Shown here piece by piece: positions 16,410-26,457 of a stretch of 64,000 nt of DNA (within the stretch, counting starts at the first letter, position 1; the number at the start of each line of letters is the position of its first letter). The notes beneath the pieces were generated by a model. The model was not told the origin of the DNA. It ran no database searches and was given only the letters and a program-made list of their open reading frames with translations. Position numbers and translations under genes: made by a program. Source of the stretch: Anoxybacillus tepidamans PS2 (lineage in GTDB: Bacteria; Bacillota; Bacilli; Bacillales; Anoxybacillaceae). The stretch covers positions 434,001 to 498,000 of the forward strand of contig NZ_JHVN01000001.1 of assembly GCF_000620165.1 (NCBI RefSeq), written 5' to 3'.

Positions 16410-17024
16410 TTACATCACCATCCCTGTCAAATAAACTAGCGTAAAGATGAAAATCCATACAACGTCAAGGAAATGCCAGTACAAGCTGACAATAAACACT
16501 TTGCGTGCCGTTCGCGGAGTGAATCCCCGCTGCAAAAGCTGAATAATAATCAGCGTCATCCAGCCAATTCCGAGGCTAACGTGCGCTCCGTGCGTCCCAA
16601 CAAGCACAAAGAAGCTTGAAAGAAACGCGCTCGTTTGGATCGTTGCTCCTTCGTGAACATAATGGATGAACTCACGCACCTCAAATGTGATGAACCCGGC
16701 ACCTAAAAGCAGCGTCACTAACAGCCATACTAGCAACCCTGTCAATCGGCGGCGGCGCATTTCAAATACGGCAAGCCCGCATGTGAAACTGCTCGTCAAA
16801 AGAAGAAGCGTTTCAATCATGACATCTTTGATTTCAAATAAATCAGCCGTTGTCGGTCCATGACCAGTTCGCTGGAATAGGACAAGGTAAGTGGCGAACA
16901 AGGTCGCAAACAGCGCGACCTCGGCGCCAAGAAAAATCCAAAATCCTAAAATATTGAGGCGGCTTTCTTCTGTTCGATACTCTAATGGCATCGTTTCATC
17001 ATAGTGATGAGCTGTATCTGCCAT
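16410..17024 (-). CDS. qoxC: Cytochrome aa3 quinol oxidase subunit III
   Basis: A 204-residue membrane subunit with about five helices. The stretch LGFWIFLGAEVALFATLFAT near the N-terminus and HGAHVSLGIGW in the middle are typical of heme-copper oxidase subunit III. No metal centre; it supports subunit I stability and proton uptake. It begins 3 nt after the qoxB stop, consistent with tight cotranscription. Confidence 0.95.
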   Translation of the reverse strand: MADTAHHYDETMPLEYRTEESRLNILGFWIFLGAEVALFATLFATYLVLFQRTGHGPTTADLFEIKDVMIETLLLLTSSFTCGLAVFEMRRRRLTGLLVWLLVTLLLGAGFITFEVREFIHYVHEGATIQTSAFLSSFFVLVGTHGAHVSLGIGWMTLIIIQLLQRGFTPRTARKVFIVSLYWHFLDVVWIFIFTLVYLTGMVM

Positions 17025-17027
17025 TCT

Positions 17028-18974
17028 CTATGCCCCCTTTCCCGTCAAACGCTCCGTACGTTTGATCTCGTCTACACTGATATAGTAACCGTCGTCATCA
17101 TCAAACGAACGAAGAATTAAACCGAGAATGATGAATACCGCAGCGATAATCGCTAGCGTAAACCATTTAAACACAAGGCCAAACCCTGCAAAGAAAAAGG
17201 CAATCGAAATTAAAAACGGGCGACCGGAATTGCTTGGCATATGAATTGGTTTCAATTTCTCCTCGTCAATTTCAAAGCCTTTTCCGGACTTCTTCATCTC
17301 CCAATATGCATCTAAATCCTTCACTTCTGGAATCACAGCAAAGTTATAATGTGCAACCGGAGAAGATGTCGCCCACTCAAGAGTACGGCCATCCCATGGG
17401 TCCCCGGTCATGTCGCGCTCACCGTAACGTGCGCTATAGTAAATGTTATAGCAAAGCACAATAAAACCAATTCCCATTAAAGCGGCGCCCACTGACGCGA
17501 CAACGTTAAGCGGCGTCCAGCCAAGTCCCGCCGAATATGTGTACATGCGTCGCGTCATCCCCATGAGTCCTAAGAAATACATTGGGAAGAAACAAATGTT
17601 AAACCCAATCATAAACAACCAGAATGTCCATTTTCCTAATCGCTCGTTCAAAATATGGCCGAACATTTTTGGATACCAATAATGGAGTCCAGCAAAGCAA
17701 GCAAACACTGTACCAGCAATCAATACATAATGGAAGTGAGCAATTAAGAAATAACTATTATGGTATTGATAATCCGCCGCTGCCATCGCCAGCATCACCC
17801 CAGTGACCCCACCGATGACGAAGTTTGGAATGAACGCGAGCGACCAAAGCATCGCGGTCGTAAAACGAATTCTTCCTTTGCGGAGCGTAAACAACCAGTT
17901 AAAAATTTTAACACCTGTCGGCACCGCGATCGCCATCGTCGTGATCGAGAAAAAGGAGTTAACTGCTGCGCCTGCACCCATTGTAAAGAAGTGGTGCACC
18001 CAGACGATGAAGCTTAAAAACGCGATTCCGACAATGGAATATACCATCGCTTTATAACCGAATAGACGCTTGCGAGCAAACGTACTAACAACCTCGGAGA
18101 AAATTCCGAATGATGGAAGAATAACAATATATACTTCAGGGTGTCCCCAAATCCAGAACAAGTTCGCCCAAAGCATCGACATACCGCCGTTTGCCATCGT
18201 AAAGAACTGCGTATCAAACAAGCGGTCAAACGTCATTAACGCCAACGCTACTGTCAACACCGGGAAAGCAAAAATAATCAACACGCATGTGATAAGAATT
18301 GTCCACGTAAACATTGGCATGCGCATAAGCGTCATCCCCGGCGCACGCATTTTTAAAATGGTGACTAAAAAGTTAATCCCGGTCATCAGCGTACCAATAC
18401 CTGAAATCTGCAAAGCGACCGCGTAATAGTTGTTCCCAACCCCCGGGCTAAACTCGTTCCCAGCAAGCGGGAAGTAAGCTGTCCAACCCGCATCCGGTGA
18501 GCCGCCAATGACAAATGCAATGTTAAATAACATCGCTCCAACGAAGAACAACCAAAAGCTTATCGCGTTCAAATACGGATACGCGACGTCACGCGCTCCA
18601 ATCTGCAGCGGCACGACAATGTTCATCAATCCGATAATAAACGGCATCGCCATAAATAAGATCATGATCGTACCGTGAGTCGTAAAAATTTCATTGTAAT
18701 GCTGCGAATCAAGAAATTTCATATTCGGTGCCGTTAATTGGGCGCGCATTAACAGCGCATCAACGCCGCCGCGGAATAACATCAACACCGCTGAAATGAT
18801 GTACATGACACCGATTTTCTTATGATCAACCGTCGTTAACCATTCATTCCAAAGCCATTTCCACTTTTTAAAGTACGTAAGAACGAAAACGATGCCGATC
18901 ATCGTTAACACGATGGATACATCGGCTGCATAAATCAGCGGCTCTCCCGTTACGAAAAATTCGCTCCATTTCAT
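17028..18974 (-). CDS. qoxB: Cytochrome aa3 quinol oxidase subunit I
   Basis: The 648-residue catalytic subunit of the menaquinol:oxygen oxidoreductase, in the cytoplasmic membrane. Ligand segments are visible: FTTHGTIMI (low-spin heme His), WGHPEVY (CuB His cross-linked to Tyr), VHHFF (two CuB His) and IAHFHYVL (heme a3 and low-spin heme His). An extra N-terminal helix and a long C-terminal part ([16 protein letters not shown] region) match QoxB-type subunits rather than mitochondrial-like CtaD. It reduces oxygen to water while pumping protons. Confidence 0.96.
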   Translation of the reverse strand: MKWSEFFVTGEPLIYAADVSIVLTMIGIVFVLTYFKKWKWLWNEWLTTVDHKKIGVMYIISAVLMLFRGGVDALLMRAQLTAPNMKFLDSQHYNEIFTTHGTIMILFMAMPFIIGLMNIVVPLQIGARDVAYPYLNAISFWLFFVGAMLFNIAFVIGGSPDAGWTAYFPLAGNEFSPGVGNNYYAVALQISGIGTLMTGINFLVTILKMRAPGMTLMRMPMFTWTILITCVLIIFAFPVLTVALALMTFDRLFDTQFFTMANGGMSMLWANLFWIWGHPEVYIVILPSFGIFSEVVSTFARKRLFGYKAMVYSIVGIAFLSFIVWVHHFFTMGAGAAVNSFFSITTMAIAVPTGVKIFNWLFTLRKGRIRFTTAMLWSLAFIPNFVIGGVTGVMLAMAAADYQYHNSYFLIAHFHYVLIAGTVFACFAGLHYWYPKMFGHILNERLGKWTFWLFMIGFNICFFPMYFLGLMGMTRRMYTYSAGLGWTPLNVVASVGAALMGIGFIVLCYNIYYSARYGERDMTGDPWDGRTLEWATSSPVAHYNFAVIPEVKDLDAYWEMKKSGKGFEIDEEKLKPIHMPSNSGRPFLISIAFFFAGFGLVFKWFTLAIIAAVFIILGLILRSFDDDDGYYISVDEIKRTERLTGKGA

Positions 18975-19011
18975 CCGCCTGTTCCTCCTTCCCTACAATG
19001 AATGGATGCTA

Positions 19012-19923
19012 TTAATGGCTATGATGCTCCATGTCCATTCCTTCGTGATGTTTTGTATTCTCACTATGTTCTTCTGTTTTGCCCATATGATGGCTATTTT
19101 GTTTTGCATGATCGATCCATTCAAGATGTGTATTCGAGAATGTCATTCGGCCAACAAGACCCGGTTTTAAAATGGTTTCATATTTTCCCTTGCTTAGTTT
19201 CGGTGCTGTTTGCTGCACTTCTTTTACCCATTTGTTAAAGTCATCTTTTGTTTGCGCGACGACTTCAAATTCCATGTGCGTAAAATCTTTTCCTGTGAAG
19301 TTCGCGTTCCGTCCCATATATGAACCCGGCTCATCTGCTTCAAGGAACAATTCTGTTTCCATGCCGTCCATCGCATATTTTTGTCCGCCTAACTGCGGCA
19401 CCCAAAATGAACTCATTGGACCGACTGATGTTAACTTGAATTTTACAGGAACGTCTTCTGGAATATTGACATAGTTCACTGTTTCAATATTTTGTTCCGG
19501 ATAGCTAAAAATCCATTTCCAGTTTGCCGCCGTAACATGAATCGTTAAAGGTTTCACACTCTTCTGGGACGGCTTTTCTAAAGCAAATGTTGCTTTTACT
19601 GTCGGAACAGCGAGCGCTGTAACAATCAAAATCGGAATCGCTGTCCAGACGATTTCTAACAACGTGTTTCCTTCCTCTTCAGGAGGCTCGTAATTGTCCC
19701 TTCCCGGTTTTTCACGGTAACGAACTAACACCACAGTAAATAGTACAAATACAACAACAATAATTAACAACATAAACCCAATGGACCACATAATTAGATC
19801 ATACTGCGTCTTCGCAACAGGTCCTTTTGGTTGTAACACCAACATATTTTCGCTGCACCCGCTTAATAACAGCAACAAAGATAACGGAAGCAACGAAGCC
19901 CATTTCCACATTTTCTGCTTCAT
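19012..19923 (-). CDS. qoxA: Cytochrome aa3 quinol oxidase subunit II
   Basis: A 303-residue lipoprotein with signal peptide and lipobox LLSGC, then two transmembrane helices and an extracytoplasmic cupredoxin domain. The CuA ligands of cytochrome c oxidases are absent: the region reads FWVPQLGGQKYAMDG and later FTGKDFTHMEF, so the electron donor is menaquinol, not cytochrome c. The C-terminal tail is very His-rich (HHEGMDMEHHSH), unlike most homologs I can recall. The frame is open to 20058, but the ATG at 19923 has AAGGGGGAAG upstream and starts the signal peptide (MKQKMWKW). First gene of the operon. Confidence 0.95.
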   Translation of the reverse strand: MKQKMWKWASLLPLSLLLLLSGCSENMLVLQPKGPVAKTQYDLIMWSIGFMLLIIVVVFVLFTVVLVRYREKPGRDNYEPPEEEGNTLLEIVWTAIPILIVTALAVPTVKATFALEKPSQKSVKPLTIHVTAANWKWIFSYPEQNIETVNYVNIPEDVPVKFKLTSVGPMSSFWVPQLGGQKYAMDGMETELFLEADEPGSYMGRNANFTGKDFTHMEFEVVAQTKDDFNKWVKEVQQTAPKLSKGKYETILKPGLVGRMTFSNTHLEWIDHAKQNSHHMGKTEEHSENTKHHEGMDMEHHSH

Positions 19924-20124
19924 CGCTTTGCTTCCCCCTTTACATCGCAAAATAACGCTAGAAAAACTACTAATATGTTTTGTTTTTAACATATCAAAAG
20001 TAGAAACATTTGAAACCGATTTAAGCAAAAGTTCATAAATCAGAAAAAGATTTGTCACAATGTGTTCAAAAACTATTCAAGAAATATTCACTTGTATGGA
20101 TACGTCCCCCAATGAAATGTTTTC

Positions 20125-20160
20125 CATAAAAAAAGCCGATCCTCCTCATAAGGATCAGCC
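20125..20160 (-). terminator. Terminator of the TrmH-like gene
   Basis: GCTGATCC/GGATCGGC (minus strand) followed by seven T. Confidence 0.82.
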
Positions 20161-20186
20161 CTGTTTTTTACCAATATAAAACGATA

Positions 20187-20894
20187 TTATTTTGTGAGAC
20201 GCGCTTTCATCATCTGTCTTGTCCGCGGATGAAGCGTTTGCCACATCCATGCTTCGTATAGCTGCTTCTTCTCGCATACAGGCAAATAGTACGCCTCACC
20301 TAGCTGTCTTCGTGCCCGTCCGGTGACATCATACAGCGTTAATGCCGCCGCGACAGATATATTAAAGCTTTGCACAAAGCCATGCATTGGAATCATGAAT
20401 GTCCCGTCGGCTAAGGAAAGCGCCTCATCCGATACACCGCAATGTTCATTACCAAATAAAAGCGCCGTCGGTCGCGACACATCAATGTCATGAAGCGAGA
20501 TCGTTCCTTCTCCTAAATAGCTCGCCAGTACTTGATAACCGCTTTCTTTTAATTCTTTAATAGCGGTTTTAATATCGGGCTTTTTATGAATGGTAAGCCA
20601 CTTATCCGCATTACGCGTCACAAATGGATTTGGCTGAAACGGTGCCTGCCCCGTAACGACGTACACATCTTGTAATCCAAATGCCTCCGCTGAACGTAGG
20701 ACCGCCGCCTGATTATGCGGATCATCGACCGCCTCTGTTAATATAGTAATATGGCGAGTTCTTTCATTTAATACATCATACATCCGCTTCAATCGCTCAG
20801 GTACAATCATTTCCCAAATGGGTTGGTTTTCTTCTGTTAATAATCCCTCTTGTTTTAATTGTTCAATGAACGTTTTTGCTTCTTGTTCGTTCAT
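20187..20894 (-). CDS. trmH: TrmH-family tRNA/rRNA 2'-O-methyltransferase
   Basis: A SPOUT-class S-adenosylmethionine methyltransferase of 235 residues, most like TrmH (tRNA guanosine-18 2'-O-methyltransferase). The three SPOUT motifs are visible: DPHNQAAVLRSAEAFG, LLFGNEHCGVSDEAL and IPMHGFVQSFNISVAAA. The catalytic Arg is in VLRSAEAF. The open frame extends to 21095, but the ATG at 20894 (MNEQEAKTF) follows AAGGTGAAC and matches a natural N-terminus. It lies between the liv operon and qox with its own terminator. Exact RNA target is inferred. Confidence 0.85.
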   Translation of the reverse strand: MNEQEAKTFIEQLKQEGLLTEENQPIWEMIVPERLKRMYDVLNERTRHITILTEAVDDPHNQAAVLRSAEAFGLQDVYVVTGQAPFQPNPFVTRNADKWLTIHKKPDIKTAIKELKESGYQVLASYLGEGTISLHDIDVSRPTALLFGNEHCGVSDEALSLADGTFMIPMHGFVQSFNISVAAALTLYDVTGRARRQLGEAYYLPVCEKKQLYEAWMWQTLHPRTRQMMKARLTK

Positions 20895-21102
20895 TGTGTT
20901 CACCTTCGTTCTATTGAAATTTCTAAGAACGAATTTCATTGTACAAAATTTCGAAACATCCGGCAAATAGTAATCACAAATCAAACTCTTAAAACCTTGT
21001 TGATCCATTGAAGCTCTCTCCCACACCGAAATAAGTATCATTATACGCAAGACAAGATAATAAAGCCGAATACCTGTTGACCCATATTGATCCAATATCT
21101 CA

Positions 21103-21133
21103 ATAAAAAAGGACTCCTTTCATTGGAGTCCTG
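21103..21133 (-). terminator. Terminator of the liv operon
   Basis: GGACTCC/GGAGTCC with a 7-nt loop and a T run, just after livF. Confidence 0.92.
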
Positions 21134-21137
21134 TTTA

Positions 21138-21845
21138 TTATGCCAAGTATGCCTCACGCACCTGCTCATTAACAAGCAACTCTTGGCCGAGTCCAGCCAT
21201 CACGATTTCCCCTGTTTGAATAACATAGCCGCGATGGGCAATTTGCAGCGCTTGGAACGCGTTTTGTTCAACGAGCAAAATCGTCATGCCTTCGTCATTT
21301 AATTCTTTAATAATTTCAAAAATTTGCTCGACAATGATCGGTGCAAGCCCCATCGAAGGCTCGTCAAGCATGAGCAGCTTTGGCTGCATCATAAGTGCCC
21401 GGCCGATCGCGAGCATCTGCTGTTCCCCGCCGCTCATCGTGCCGCCTTTTTGATGAAGGCGCTCTTTAATTCTCGGGAAATAATGAAACACTCGCTCCAT
21501 CCGCTCAGCAATCAATTTTTTATCTTTTACCGAAAATGCGCCCATCTCTAAATTCTCTTTTACAGTCAACCGCGGAAAAATGCGGCGGCCCTCCGGCACG
21601 TGGGCAATCCCTGACAAAGCTGTAATATGCGGCGGTGTATTTGTAATATCTTGACCGTTGTATAAAATTTTTCCGCTTTTTGGTTTTACTTGCCCGCTGA
21701 TCGTTTTTAACGTCGTAGACTTACCAGCACCGTTACTGCCGATTAACGTCACAATTTCCCCTTCGTTAACTTCAATCGTAACTCCTTTTAAGGCGTGAAT
21801 TCCACCATAGAACGTATTAATATCCTCTAGTCTTAACAAACTCAT
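21138..21845 (-). CDS. livF: Branched-chain amino acid ABC transporter ATP-binding protein
   Basis: The 235-residue LivF-type ATPase. Walker A GSNGAGKST, signature TMSGGEQQMLAIGRALM, and Walker B LLMLDEPSMGLAP are present, with the LivF-typical IVEQIFEIIKELNDEG after it. It pairs with LivG to power uptake of leucine, isoleucine or valine. It is the last gene of livJHMGF, starting 14 nt after the livG stop, and is followed by a strong terminator. Confidence 0.95.
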   Translation of the reverse strand: MSLLRLEDINTFYGGIHALKGVTIEVNEGEIVTLIGSNGAGKSTTLKTISGQVKPKSGKILYNGQDITNTPPHITALSGIAHVPEGRRIFPRLTVKENLEMGAFSVKDKKLIAERMERVFHYFPRIKERLHQKGGTMSGGEQQMLAIGRALMMQPKLLMLDEPSMGLAPIIVEQIFEIIKELNDEGMTILLVEQNAFQALQIAHRGYVIQTGEIVMAGLGQELLVNEQVREAYLA

Positions 21846-21859
21846 CGCGAGGTCCCCCT

Positions 21860-22639
21860 TTACGAAGCCGTTGCGGCAGCGCCTTTTCCTAAATAAGCTT
21901 CAATGACTTTTTCGTTATTACGTATTTCATCAGGTGTCCCTTCCGCAATTTTTTCGCCGTGGTCCAAAACAACGATATGTTCGGAAATTTCCATGACAAG
22001 TTTCATATCGTGTTCAATTAAGATAATGGTTAAATCAAGCTCTTCTCTCATATTATAGATGAGTTTCGTGAGCTCGTTTGTTTCCTTTGGATTCATTCCG
22101 GCTGCCGGTTCGTCAAGCAACAATACTTTTGGTTTTGTGGCTAACGCCCGGGCAATTTCTAATTTGCGTTGCGCCCCGTAAGGTAAATTGCGCGCCTCCT
22201 CATTAAAAAATGATTCTAAACCGACGTATTCAAGCAAGCGGTATGCCTCCCGTCTTGCTTCTTTCTCTTCTTTTTTGACACGCGGTAAATTGAGAATAGT
22301 GCTGAATAACCCGCCTTGAAGATGGTTGTGCATGCCAACCATGACGTTTTCTAACACTGTAATTGCTCCAAATAAACGAATGTTTTGGAACGTACGGGCA
22401 ATTCCTTTTTTTGTTACTTGATGCGGCTTTAATCCAACAATCGACTCATTGTTTAATAAAATTTCCCCGCTTGTTGGCTGGTAAACGCCTGTCACCATGT
22501 TGAAAAATGTTGTCTTGCCTGCACCGTTCGGACCAATGACCGCTGTAATTGATCCTTGCTGCACTTCCATATTGATATTACTGTTGGCCACAAGCCCGCC
22601 GAACTGTTTCGTTAAATTTTTAACTGTCAAGATGGACAT
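21860..22639 (-). CDS. livG: Branched-chain amino acid ABC transporter ATP-binding protein
   Basis: The 259-residue LivG-type ATPase. Walker A GPNGAGKTTFFN, the LivG-specific insertion around FQNIRLFGAITVLENVMVG, signature NLPYGAQRKLEIARAL (degenerate LPYG as usual in LivG) and Walker B VLLLDEPAAGMNP are visible. The first 20 nt overlap the end of livM. Partner of LivF. Confidence 0.95.
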   Translation of the reverse strand: MSILTVKNLTKQFGGLVANSNINMEVQQGSITAVIGPNGAGKTTFFNMVTGVYQPTSGEILLNNESIVGLKPHQVTKKGIARTFQNIRLFGAITVLENVMVGMHNHLQGGLFSTILNLPRVKKEEKEARREAYRLLEYVGLESFFNEEARNLPYGAQRKLEIARALATKPKVLLLDEPAAGMNPKETNELTKLIYNMREELDLTIILIEHDMKLVMEISEHIVVLDHGEKIAEGTPDEIRNNEKVIEAYLGKGAAATAS

Positions 22640-23924
22640 GTTGCGTCCCTCCTTTATGCACGCCTGTATTCATTGGATGATTACTATCCGTATCTTTTAG
22701 ATCTTTCTCATCAAATACAGGATTTTTCGCCGGCAATAGCCCTTGCGGACGATACAGCGCAAACAAGATCAAGATAATCCCGAAAATAAACCGTTGCATC
22801 TTCGCTGGTGAAAGCGCGTCTGGAACATGGATGACACCGCTTAAGCTGAGCTGGTTCAACCAGTTTGTAAGCTCCGTTAACACTTGTAAGTTCAAAATAG
22901 TTACAATCGCAGCACCAAGAATAACTCCCGGAACGCTACCCATTCCACCTAAAATAACCATAACGAGAATCGTAATCGACTCTACTAATGTAAAGCTCGT
23001 TGGATCGACGAACGTTTGCTTTGCCGCAAACACGACGCCCATCATTCCTGAGAACGATGCTCCAACTGCAAATGCCATTAATTTTGTGCGCACAAGATGA
23101 ATTCCCATCGCTTGAGCAGCAATTTCATTTTCCCGCACCGCTTTCCACGCGCGGCCAATTTTCGAGTATTCAAGACGACGTACTGCAAAAATTACAGCAA
23201 TGAGGATAATCAATACAATGTAATAGAACTGACTTGGATACATAAATTGGATGCCGAATAACTCCGGTGGCTTAACAGAGGCAAGCCCCATCGCACCGTT
23301 TGTAATGTTCACTGGCTTGTCTAAGTTATTGAAAATAATGCGGATAATTTCCCCGAATCCTAACGTAACAATGGCTAGGTAATCACCTTTTACGCGCAAT
23401 ACTGGAATCCCTAACAACACTCCAAATAATGCCGCGACCAAGCATCCGATGAAAATAAATACCCAAAAGCTTTCCCCGGAAAGAGGATAATGACCGAACG
23501 GCATAAAGTTATTCGCTTGAGATGTCGCAAAAATTCCGTAGGTGTAGGAACCTAGGGCGAAGAATGCGACGAATCCGAGGTCCAAAAGCCCAGCTAAACC
23601 AACAACAATATTTAGCCCTAGAGCCATTGCGATATAAATACCAACTAACGTTGCGACTTCCATGTAAGACTGATACGCTTCGCCTTGGCTAGCGGCAAGA
23701 GGAAGCAACACAACCAGCACCAAACCGCCGACGAGCCATTTCACTCGATTAGAAAAACTTGTAAAATACAACAGCAAAAGAGAAGCAAGAAGCAACAAGA
23801 AAGCAATAACTGACTTTTGCGCCAAATACAAACTCGCAAATGTAACGACAATATATAGACCGACAATTATTGCCTGAAGGCGTTTGTTTGCCTGAATCGT
23901 ACTGAGCAAATTTTTCACGTCCAT
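22620..23924 (-). CDS. livM: Branched-chain amino acid ABC transporter permease
   Basis: A 434-residue permease with about ten helices. It is longer than the 300-350 usual because of an N-terminal hydrophobic extension and a hydrophilic, His-containing tail. The LivM family segment LNIVVGLAGLLDLGFVAFFA is split by the usual GLLDLG signature, and the EAA-like loop lies near KIGRAWKAVRENEIAAQAMG. A GTG at 23927 directly follows the livH stop and is in frame, so either GTG or the ATG 3 nt on could be used. It forms the channel with LivH. Confidence 0.93.
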   Translation of the reverse strand: MDVKNLLSTIQANKRLQAIIVGLYIVVTFASLYLAQKSVIAFLLLLASLLLLYFTSFSNRVKWLVGGLVLVVLLPLAASQGEAYQSYMEVATLVGIYIAMALGLNIVVGLAGLLDLGFVAFFALGSYTYGIFATSQANNFMPFGHYPLSGESFWVFIFIGCLVAALFGVLLGIPVLRVKGDYLAIVTLGFGEIIRIIFNNLDKPVNITNGAMGLASVKPPELFGIQFMYPSQFYYIVLIILIAVIFAVRRLEYSKIGRAWKAVRENEIAAQAMGIHLVRTKLMAFAVGASFSGMMGVVFAAKQTFVDPTSFTLVESITILVMVILGGMGSVPGVILGAAIVTILNLQVLTELTNWLNQLSLSGVIHVPDALSPAKMQRFIFGIILILFALYRPQGLLPAKNPVFDEKDLKDTDSNHPMNTGVHKGGTQHVHLDS

Positions 23925-23927
23925 CAC

Positions 23928-24923
23928 CTACACTTTCTCTACAGACACTTTTCCAAATAAACCTTCCGGCTTGAAAATCAACACGATAATTAAAATCGCA
24001 AATGCAAATACATCTTTGTACTCGGCACCCAATATTCCATGCGACACGACTGGTAAATTTGCCGCAGCAAACATTTCAAGCAATCCAATCATGATACCGC
24101 CAAACATCGCTCCCCGGATGTTTCCGATGCCTCCTAAAACCGCTGCTGTAAACGCTTTTAACCCTAAAATAAAGCCGATGTATGGATCGATTGTTCCATA
24201 CTGAACTGCAAATAATACTCCTGTTGCGCCTCCTAGCGCTGAACCGATAAAGAATGTAAGAGCGATGACTTTATTCACGTTTACCGTCATTAACGCCGCT
24301 GTCTCCCGATCTTGCGCAACGGCGCGCATCGCCATTCCCCATTTTGTTTTATTGACGAAAAAGTCGAGGGCAACCATCATGATCACAGCTAGGATGAGTA
24401 CAATGAAAAATGAGGATTTTACTGATGCATCGTTAAATACTGACGAAATCGCAGAAGCTTTAACGCCGATTTGTTTGCTAAATAAGCTTGGCCCTGTTAG
24501 AATGTAGTTTCCATTTTTCAATTCCGTAATAAAACGAACGATATCCTGAAGTAAAAACGAAATACCGATTGCTGTGATTAATGTGATAAGCTTCGGCGCA
24601 TTGCGCAATGGGCGGTATGCGACCCGTTCAATTCCCATTCCAAGTAAACCGGTAGCCACCGATGTAACAATGAGTACTAAAAGAAGAGCGAGAATCGCTG
24701 GCATCGACGCCATCCAACCCAATCCAGAAAACGTCAATAAAATCGCCGTTCCTACAAATGCCCCCGTCATAAAAATTTCTCCGTGGGCAAAGTTAATTAA
24801 CTCCAAAATCCCGTAAACCATCGTGTATCCTAACGCAACAATCGCATAAACAGCTCCTAATGCTAAACCGTCAATCAGTACTTGCGGCAATGTTTGCAAT
24901 ACTTGTTCAATCATTTTATTCAC
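23928..24923 (-). CDS. livH: Branched-chain amino acid ABC transporter permease
   Basis: A 331-residue membrane subunit. The signature MVYGILELINFAHGEIFMTG near residues 34-53 is typical of LivH. About eight helices are predicted. It abuts livM without a gap (coupled translation) and follows livJ after 155 nt that contain two hairpins, so the receptor is probably expressed above the channel subunits. Confidence 0.95.
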   Translation of the reverse strand: MNKMIEQVLQTLPQVLIDGLALGAVYAIVALGYTMVYGILELINFAHGEIFMTGAFVGTAILLTFSGLGWMASMPAILALLLVLIVTSVATGLLGMGIERVAYRPLRNAPKLITLITAIGISFLLQDIVRFITELKNGNYILTGPSLFSKQIGVKASAISSVFNDASVKSSFFIVLILAVIMMVALDFFVNKTKWGMAMRAVAQDRETAALMTVNVNKVIALTFFIGSALGGATGVLFAVQYGTIDPYIGFILGLKAFTAAVLGGIGNIRGAMFGGIMIGLLEMFAAANLPVVSHGILGAEYKDVFAFAILIIVLIFKPEGLFGKVSVEKV

Positions 24924-24953
24924 CTGCCTGTTTTGCTACTTTTGCACAGAAAA

Positions 24954-25070
24954 GCGCCCAGCTTTGTTGCCTCGGACAACAAATATTTGTTTTCCATGAA
25001 GAAACCAAGCTAGGCGCGAAATGTTGACTTAAGAAAAGGGTACGGCAAACCTGTCATACCCTTTTCCTTC
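24954..25070 (-). terminator. Two tandem hairpins between livJ and livH
   Basis: First met by transcription is AAAAGGGTA/TACCCTTTT (25034-25065), ending in a T-rich stretch. Then comes an imperfect stem GCGCCTAGCTT/AAGCTGGGCGC (24954-25017) with a 42-nt loop, followed by TTTTC. Their position inside the operon argues for attenuation or mRNA-end protection rather than full termination. Confidence 0.7.
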
Positions 25071-25078
25071 CTCTTTCA

Positions 25079-26293
25079 TTATTGTTTGCTTACTTCGTCC
25101 TCTAACTTAGCTGGATATTTTGCTTCATCAAACTTGTAGATGTAGATTTTCGCATATTTATTGTCGCCTTTTTCATCAAAGCTTACTTTTGTTACAACAC
25201 CTTGGTAGTCTTGTACTTTACGCACTCCCTCAGCCGCTTGTTGGCGTGTAGGAAGTTTGTTTCCATTTGCCTTGATCGCTTCTTCAATACCTTTTAGCAA
25301 TACGCCCATTGAGTCATAACCGTAAGCAGAGTAAGACTCGATTTCTTTACCGAATTTTTGCTTATATTTCTCGGCAAATTGCTTTCCTGCATCCGTTGCT
25401 GTTGTGAGACCAGCTGCTGATGTCATATACGTATTTTTCACAGCATCTCCCGCAATTTGAACAAGCGTTGAAGAGTCTAGGCCATCGCCGCCCATAATTG
25501 GCACGTTAATGCCTTTGTCGCGCGCTTGTTTGATCAATAAGCCGCCTTCTGTGTATAGACCGCCGAAGTATACAAGGTCAGGCTTTTTCGCTAATACTTG
25601 GTTTAGAACTCCGTTAAAGTCTTTCTCGCCGATAGTAATTCCCTCAAAACCTACGATTTGAGCGCCTAGGTCTTCAGCACCTTTTTTGAACGCTTCTGCC
25701 AAACCAGAACCGTATGCAGTTTTATCTTGAATGATGAAGATTTTCTTCGCCCCAAGTTTCTCGATAGCGAATTTTGCTCCCGCTGGTCCTTGGAAATCAT
25801 CGCGGGCACAAATACGGTTTACAGTTTTCAAGCCACGGTCTGTGACTTCTGTAGCCGTGTTTGCTGGCGAAACCATAGGGATGCTGTATTTTTCATAAAT
25901 TTCTGACGAAGGAATCGCTACGCCAGAGTTTAAGTGCCCAACTACACCTAGGATTTGTTTATCTGCTCCAATAAGTTGAGCGTTTGCTACCCCTTTTTTC
26001 GGGTCGCCTTGATCATCATAAGGAACAAGTTCTAGCTTAAAACCAAGTTTTTCAAAATTCGCTTTTTGTTCTTCTAACGCAAGCTGAGCACCCAACTTAA
26101 TAGATTCGCCCAACGTTGCACTTCCACCGGAAAGTGGCGTTTGTGTCGCAATTTTAATTACGTTGCCACCTCCGTTACCTCCACCGCCTCCGTTGCTAGC
26201 ATTTTGTTCCTTTTGTCCTCCAGAACATCCTGCCAACAAACCGACTGCTAGTGTCGTTGTTGCTAAAATAGAAAACGTTTTCTTTAGGACCAT
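25079..26293 (-). CDS. livJ: Branched-chain amino acid ABC transporter substrate-binding lipoprotein
   Basis: A 404-residue periplasmic-binding-protein type I receptor (Leu/Ile/Val type) with lipobox LLAGC and a Gly/Asn-rich linker after it. The domain begins IKIATQTPLSGGSATLGES. The frame is open to 26449, but the ATG at 26293 (MVLKKTFSIL) has AAGGGGGATACGA upstream and begins a proper signal peptide. First gene of livJHMGF; a 25-bp palindrome lies 165 nt upstream. It captures extracellular branched-chain amino acids for the LivHMGF channel. Confidence 0.95.
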   Translation of the reverse strand: MVLKKTFSILATTTLAVGLLAGCSGGQKEQNASNGGGGGNGGGNVIKIATQTPLSGGSATLGESIKLGAQLALEEQKANFEKLGFKLELVPYDDQGDPKKGVANAQLIGADKQILGVVGHLNSGVAIPSSEIYEKYSIPMVSPANTATEVTDRGLKTVNRICARDDFQGPAGAKFAIEKLGAKKIFIIQDKTAYGSGLAEAFKKGAEDLGAQIVGFEGITIGEKDFNGVLNQVLAKKPDLVYFGGLYTEGGLLIKQARDKGINVPIMGGDGLDSSTLVQIAGDAVKNTYMTSAAGLTTATDAGKQFAEKYKQKFGKEIESYSAYGYDSMGVLLKGIEEAIKANGNKLPTRQQAAEGVRKVQDYQGVVTKVSFDEKGDNKYAKIYIYKFDEAKYPAKLEDEVSKQ

Positions 26294-26457
26294 TCGTATC
26301 CCCCTTTTTTCACTTTTAAAAATTTTTTTTATTTTAAGAAAAATATAATATGAATTCTCGAAATACACAAGCTTTATTTTTTTACTGGAAAAAACTTTTT
26401 TCGGCAAAATTCTTTTTGTAAACCCGAAAAACACGCATCCACAGCACATTATTCTTG

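Noticed and set aside
17760-18426. Several plus-strand frames of 60-118 codons opposite qoxB
   Set aside because: Shadows of a highly biased coding sequence; no start signals or domains.
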